Shown: in pieces, positions 23,118 to 24,691 of the stretch | Numbering within the stretch: position 1 is the first letter of the stretch | Layout: each line of letters starts with the position of its first letter | Assembly: GCA_050249455.1 (NCBI GenBank) | Contig: JBFWQM010000060.1 | Coordinates: 1 to 24,691 of the forward strand | Direction of reading: 5' to 3' | Source: JBFWQM01 sp050249455 | GTDB lineage: Bacteria; Pseudomonadota; Alphaproteobacteria; MPNO01; VGEU01 | Length of the DNA: 24,691 bases | Notes under the pieces: model-generated | The model's input: the letters and a program-made list of their open reading frames with translations, nothing else | Told to the model about the DNA's origin: nothing | Databases searched by the model: none | Made by a program: the position numbers and the translations under genes

Positions 23118-24188
23118 ATGTTTCTCCGCAACCGCTGGTACGTCGCGGCTTGGTCGCACGACGTCGGTGCCGTGCCGCTGGCGCGAGTCATGCTGAACGA
23201 GCCGGTAGTGCTCTATCGAACCGCCGACGGCGCCGTCGTTGCGCTTGAGGACCGCTGCCCGCATCGCAACCTGCCGCTGTCGGCGGGACGGCGTATCGAC
23301 GACACGCTCGAATGCGGCTACCACGGCCTCGTCTTCGACCGCACCGGCCGCTGCACGTTCGTGCCTGGGCTGGCCGACGTGCCGCGCTGGGCCGCGGTGA
23401 GGAGCTATCCCGTGGTAGAGCGCAACCGCTGGGTCTTCCTCTGGTTCGGCGACCCCGCGGCGGCCGACCCGGCGCTGCTGCCCGACCACCACGGCCACCT
23501 GGTCGATCCGTCGTGGCGCTCGGTGATCGGGCAGAGCCGGCCGCAATGCGGCTATCGCCTGATTCTCGACAACCTGCTGGACCTGTCGCACTTGTCCTAT
23601 GTCCACAGCTCCACCACCGGCAACCGCGCGGTCGCGGAACGAGCGACGATCGACACCGAGGTGGAGGGCGACCGGGTGCGGGTTACGCGCTGGATGCAGG
23701 ACATCCCGGCGGCGCCGGCGTTCCAGGACTATGGCGGCTACACCGGCAACATCGACCGCTGGCAGGTCTCGCTGTTCATGCCGCCGTCCTACATCTACAT
23801 CGTCAACGGCTCGGAGCTCGCCGGCCGCGGGCTGCCGGCGCCCGACCGCTACGACCGGCACGGCCGGTGGGGCTTCAAGGTCTACCACATGCTGACGCCC
23901 GAGACCGACGTCACCACCCACCAGTTCTGGGCGGTCGCCGCCCACGCCGACTGGGTGCCGCCGGCCAAGTTCGACACCTTCGCCCAGCAGATGCGCGACG
24001 TGATCGTGGAGGACCTGGTCGTCTACGAGGCGCAGCAGCGGGCGATCGACCGGGATCCGGCGGCGGTGGACCGCGACGCCAACCCGCGCGGCGCGATCCC
24101 GGCCGACAAGGGCCTGCTCGAGATGCGCCACGTCCTGCGCCGCCTGCACGCGCGCGAACAGGCCGCGGCGGAGGTTGCGGCGCAGTAG
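23118..24188 (+). CDS. Rieske [2Fe-2S] aromatic-ring oxygenase, oxygenase subunit (VanA/TsaM-like)
   Basis: A 356-residue cytoplasmic oxygenase component. The Rieske centre is complete: C47-P-H49-R and C66-G-Y-H69 (CPHR and CGYHGLVFD). The mononuclear-iron motif is complete too: D151-N-L-L-D155-L-S-H158-L-S-Y-V-H163, with a further acidic candidate in VEDLVVYEAQQ near the C-terminus. Length and motif spacing fit the single-component-oxygenase group of vanillate O-demethylase and toluenesulfonate/phenoxybenzoate-type enzymes, which dealkylate or hydroxylate aromatic or small organic substrates. GAGGAGG lies 4 nt before the ATG. No ferredoxin reductase partner is seen downstream up to the window edge, so electrons must come from a component elsewhere. 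The substrate is not deducible. Confidence 0.95.
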   Translation: MFLRNRWYVAAWSHDVGAVPLARVMLNEPVVLYRTADGAVVALEDRCPHRNLPLSAGRRIDDTLECGYHGLVFDRTGRCTFVPGLADVPRWAAVRSYPVVERNRWVFLWFGDPAAADPALLPDHHGHLVDPSWRSVIGQSRPQCGYRLILDNLLDLSHLSYVHSSTTGNRAVAERATIDTEVEGDRVRVTRWMQDIPAAPAFQDYGGYTGNIDRWQVSLFMPPSYIYIVNGSELAGRGLPAPDRYDRHGRWGFKVYHMLTPETDVTTHQFWAVAAHADWVPPAKFDTFAQQMRDVIVEDLVVYEAQQRAIDRDPAAVDRDANPRGAIPADKGLLEMRHVLRRLHAREQAAAEVAAQ

Positions 24189-24391
24189 TATTCGCCGCAG
24201 CCTTTTGGGGCTGGACCGCGTCATTTCCTTCCCTCCATACTGATGCCCAGGCATACCTGCGGGCGCGCTATCCCCTCCGGGGTTGCCGCAGCCGGCGGCT
24301 GCTGATGCCGATGGAAAAGCGGCGGCCGGGTATGGCCCGGCGGAGAGACGGCAACGAAAGACTCCGGTCGAACCGGTACAGGGAGAAAAGT
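24189..24391. other. 203-bp intergenic region with one weak inverted repeat
   Basis: Between the Rieske oxygenase and the last gene. It contains an exact 6-bp inverted repeat, GCCGGG (24325-24330) and CCCGGC (24336-24341) around 5 nt, and a weak 5-bp stem CAGCC/GGCTG near 24199-24214. Neither has a T-run. I see no convincing promoter, RNA gene or coding frame. The downstream ribosome binding site GGGAG precedes ATG 24392. Confidence 0.4.
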
Positions 24392-24691
24392 ATGAAGCTG
24401 CTCACACGGGCGTTCGCTGGCGTCCTGGCGCTGGCGTCGCTGCTGTTCCTGGCCACGGTCCCCGCCGTGGCGTGGGAACCGACCCGCAACGTCGAGTTCA
24501 TCGTCCCCGCCGGCACCGGCGGCGGCGCCGACCAGATGGCCCGCGTCATCCAGGGCATCGTGGTCAAGCACAACCTCATGAAGCAGTCGATGGTGGTGAG
24601 CAACAAGGCGGGCGGCGCCGGGGGCGAAGGCTTCCTCGACGTCAAGGGCGCCCGCGGCAACCCGCACAAGCTGGTGATCACGCTGTCGAAC
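24392..24691 (+). CDS. Tripartite tricarboxylate transporter substrate-binding protein, TctC/Bug type (C-terminus cut by window edge)
   Basis: The first 100 codons are visible and the frame is open to the last base. A signal peptide of about 28 residues (MKLLTRAFAGVLALASLLF, ending in VPAVAW) is followed by NVEFIVPAGTGGGADQMARVIQ, the Bug/TctC beta-strand and glycine loop, then SNKAGGAGGEGFLDVKG, corresponding to the ENRPGAGG region of the family. GGGAG lies 6 nt upstream of the ATG. It is divergent in sequence from the Bug receptor at 8758-9726 (GTGGGADQM instead of PPGGGTDII), so the two probably bind different ligands. Whether TctA/TctB genes follow lies outside the window. Transcription may be shared with the Rieske oxygenase across the 203-bp gap or start within it. 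Confidence 0.85.
   Translation, partial: MKLLTRAFAGVLALASLLFLATVPAVAWEPTRNVEFIVPAGTGGGADQMARVIQGIVVKHNLMKQSMVVSNKAGGAGGEGFLDVKGARGNPHKLVITLSN

Noticed and set aside
24325..24341. GCCGGG/CCCGGC inverted repeat as a terminator or riboswitch
   Set aside because: The stem is only 6 bp and has no T-run or conserved aptamer features; 6-bp GC palindromes are common by chance here.
1..24691. Search for tRNA, rRNA, CRISPR arrays, insertion sequences, attachment sites and toxin-antitoxin pairs
   Set aside because: No cloverleaf, spaced repeat array, transposase or integrase motif, or small paired toxin gene was recognised. GC-rich character is even along the window, giving no obvious sign of a recent mobile element.

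Overview
This 24.7-kb window is very GC-rich, has strong codon bias and has no rRNA, tRNA, CRISPR array, integrase or transposase that I can see. The gene content (several TAXI-TRAP receptors, Bug/TctC-type binding proteins, class III CoA-transferase, Rieske oxygenase) and the GC-rich palindromic repeat at 2624-2779 suggest the chromosome of a metabolically versatile, high-GC proteobacterium. An alphaproteobacterium of the Rhodospirillales or Hyphomicrobiales kind is most likely, but nothing here fixes the genus. I recognise 22 protein-coding genes, two of them cut by the window edges, plus several candidate promoters, hairpins and repeats.

Layout, left to right. (1) 1-2620: a left-truncated 2-hydroxymuconic-semialdehyde-type aldehyde dehydrogenase on the minus strand, divergent from a CaiB/BaiF CoA-transferase. 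A consensus-like promoter and a palindrome sit between them. (2) 2624-4477: a REP-like double palindrome running into a secreted beta-propeller protein. (3) 4564-9726 (+): a TAXI receptor, a fused TRAP permease, a second TAXI receptor and a Bug-family tricarboxylate-transporter receptor. (4) 9730-11155 (-): an NADPH-dependent FMN reductase and an SDR protein whose catalytic Tyr and Lys are replaced. (5) 11385-16445 (+): a compact operon of NitT/TauT-type binding protein, permease, double-cupin protein, M24 peptidase/creatinase-like hydrolase and ATPase. (6) 16451-21307 (-), converging on (5): a small cupin protein, an iron/polyamine-type binding protein, a two-domain permease, an ATPase and a small possibly RidA-like protein. 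(7) 21395-23000 (-): a third TAXI receptor and a glutathione S-transferase. (8) 23118-24691 (+): a Rieske oxygenase and the start of another TctC-type binding protein that runs off the edge.

Taken together this looks like a catabolic and scavenging region. Seven periplasmic binding proteins of four families capture organic acids or small aromatic or nitrogenous compounds. Three membrane transporters import them, and a set of oxygenase, dehydrogenase, CoA-transferase, GST and hydrolase genes could process them. The most distinctive unit is the operon at 11385-16445. There two enzyme genes (double cupin and a creatinase-like M24 protein lacking metal ligands) lie between the permease and ATPase genes of one ABC importer, which strongly suggests that uptake and breakdown of the same unknown compound are coupled. 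No transcriptional regulator is encoded in the window.
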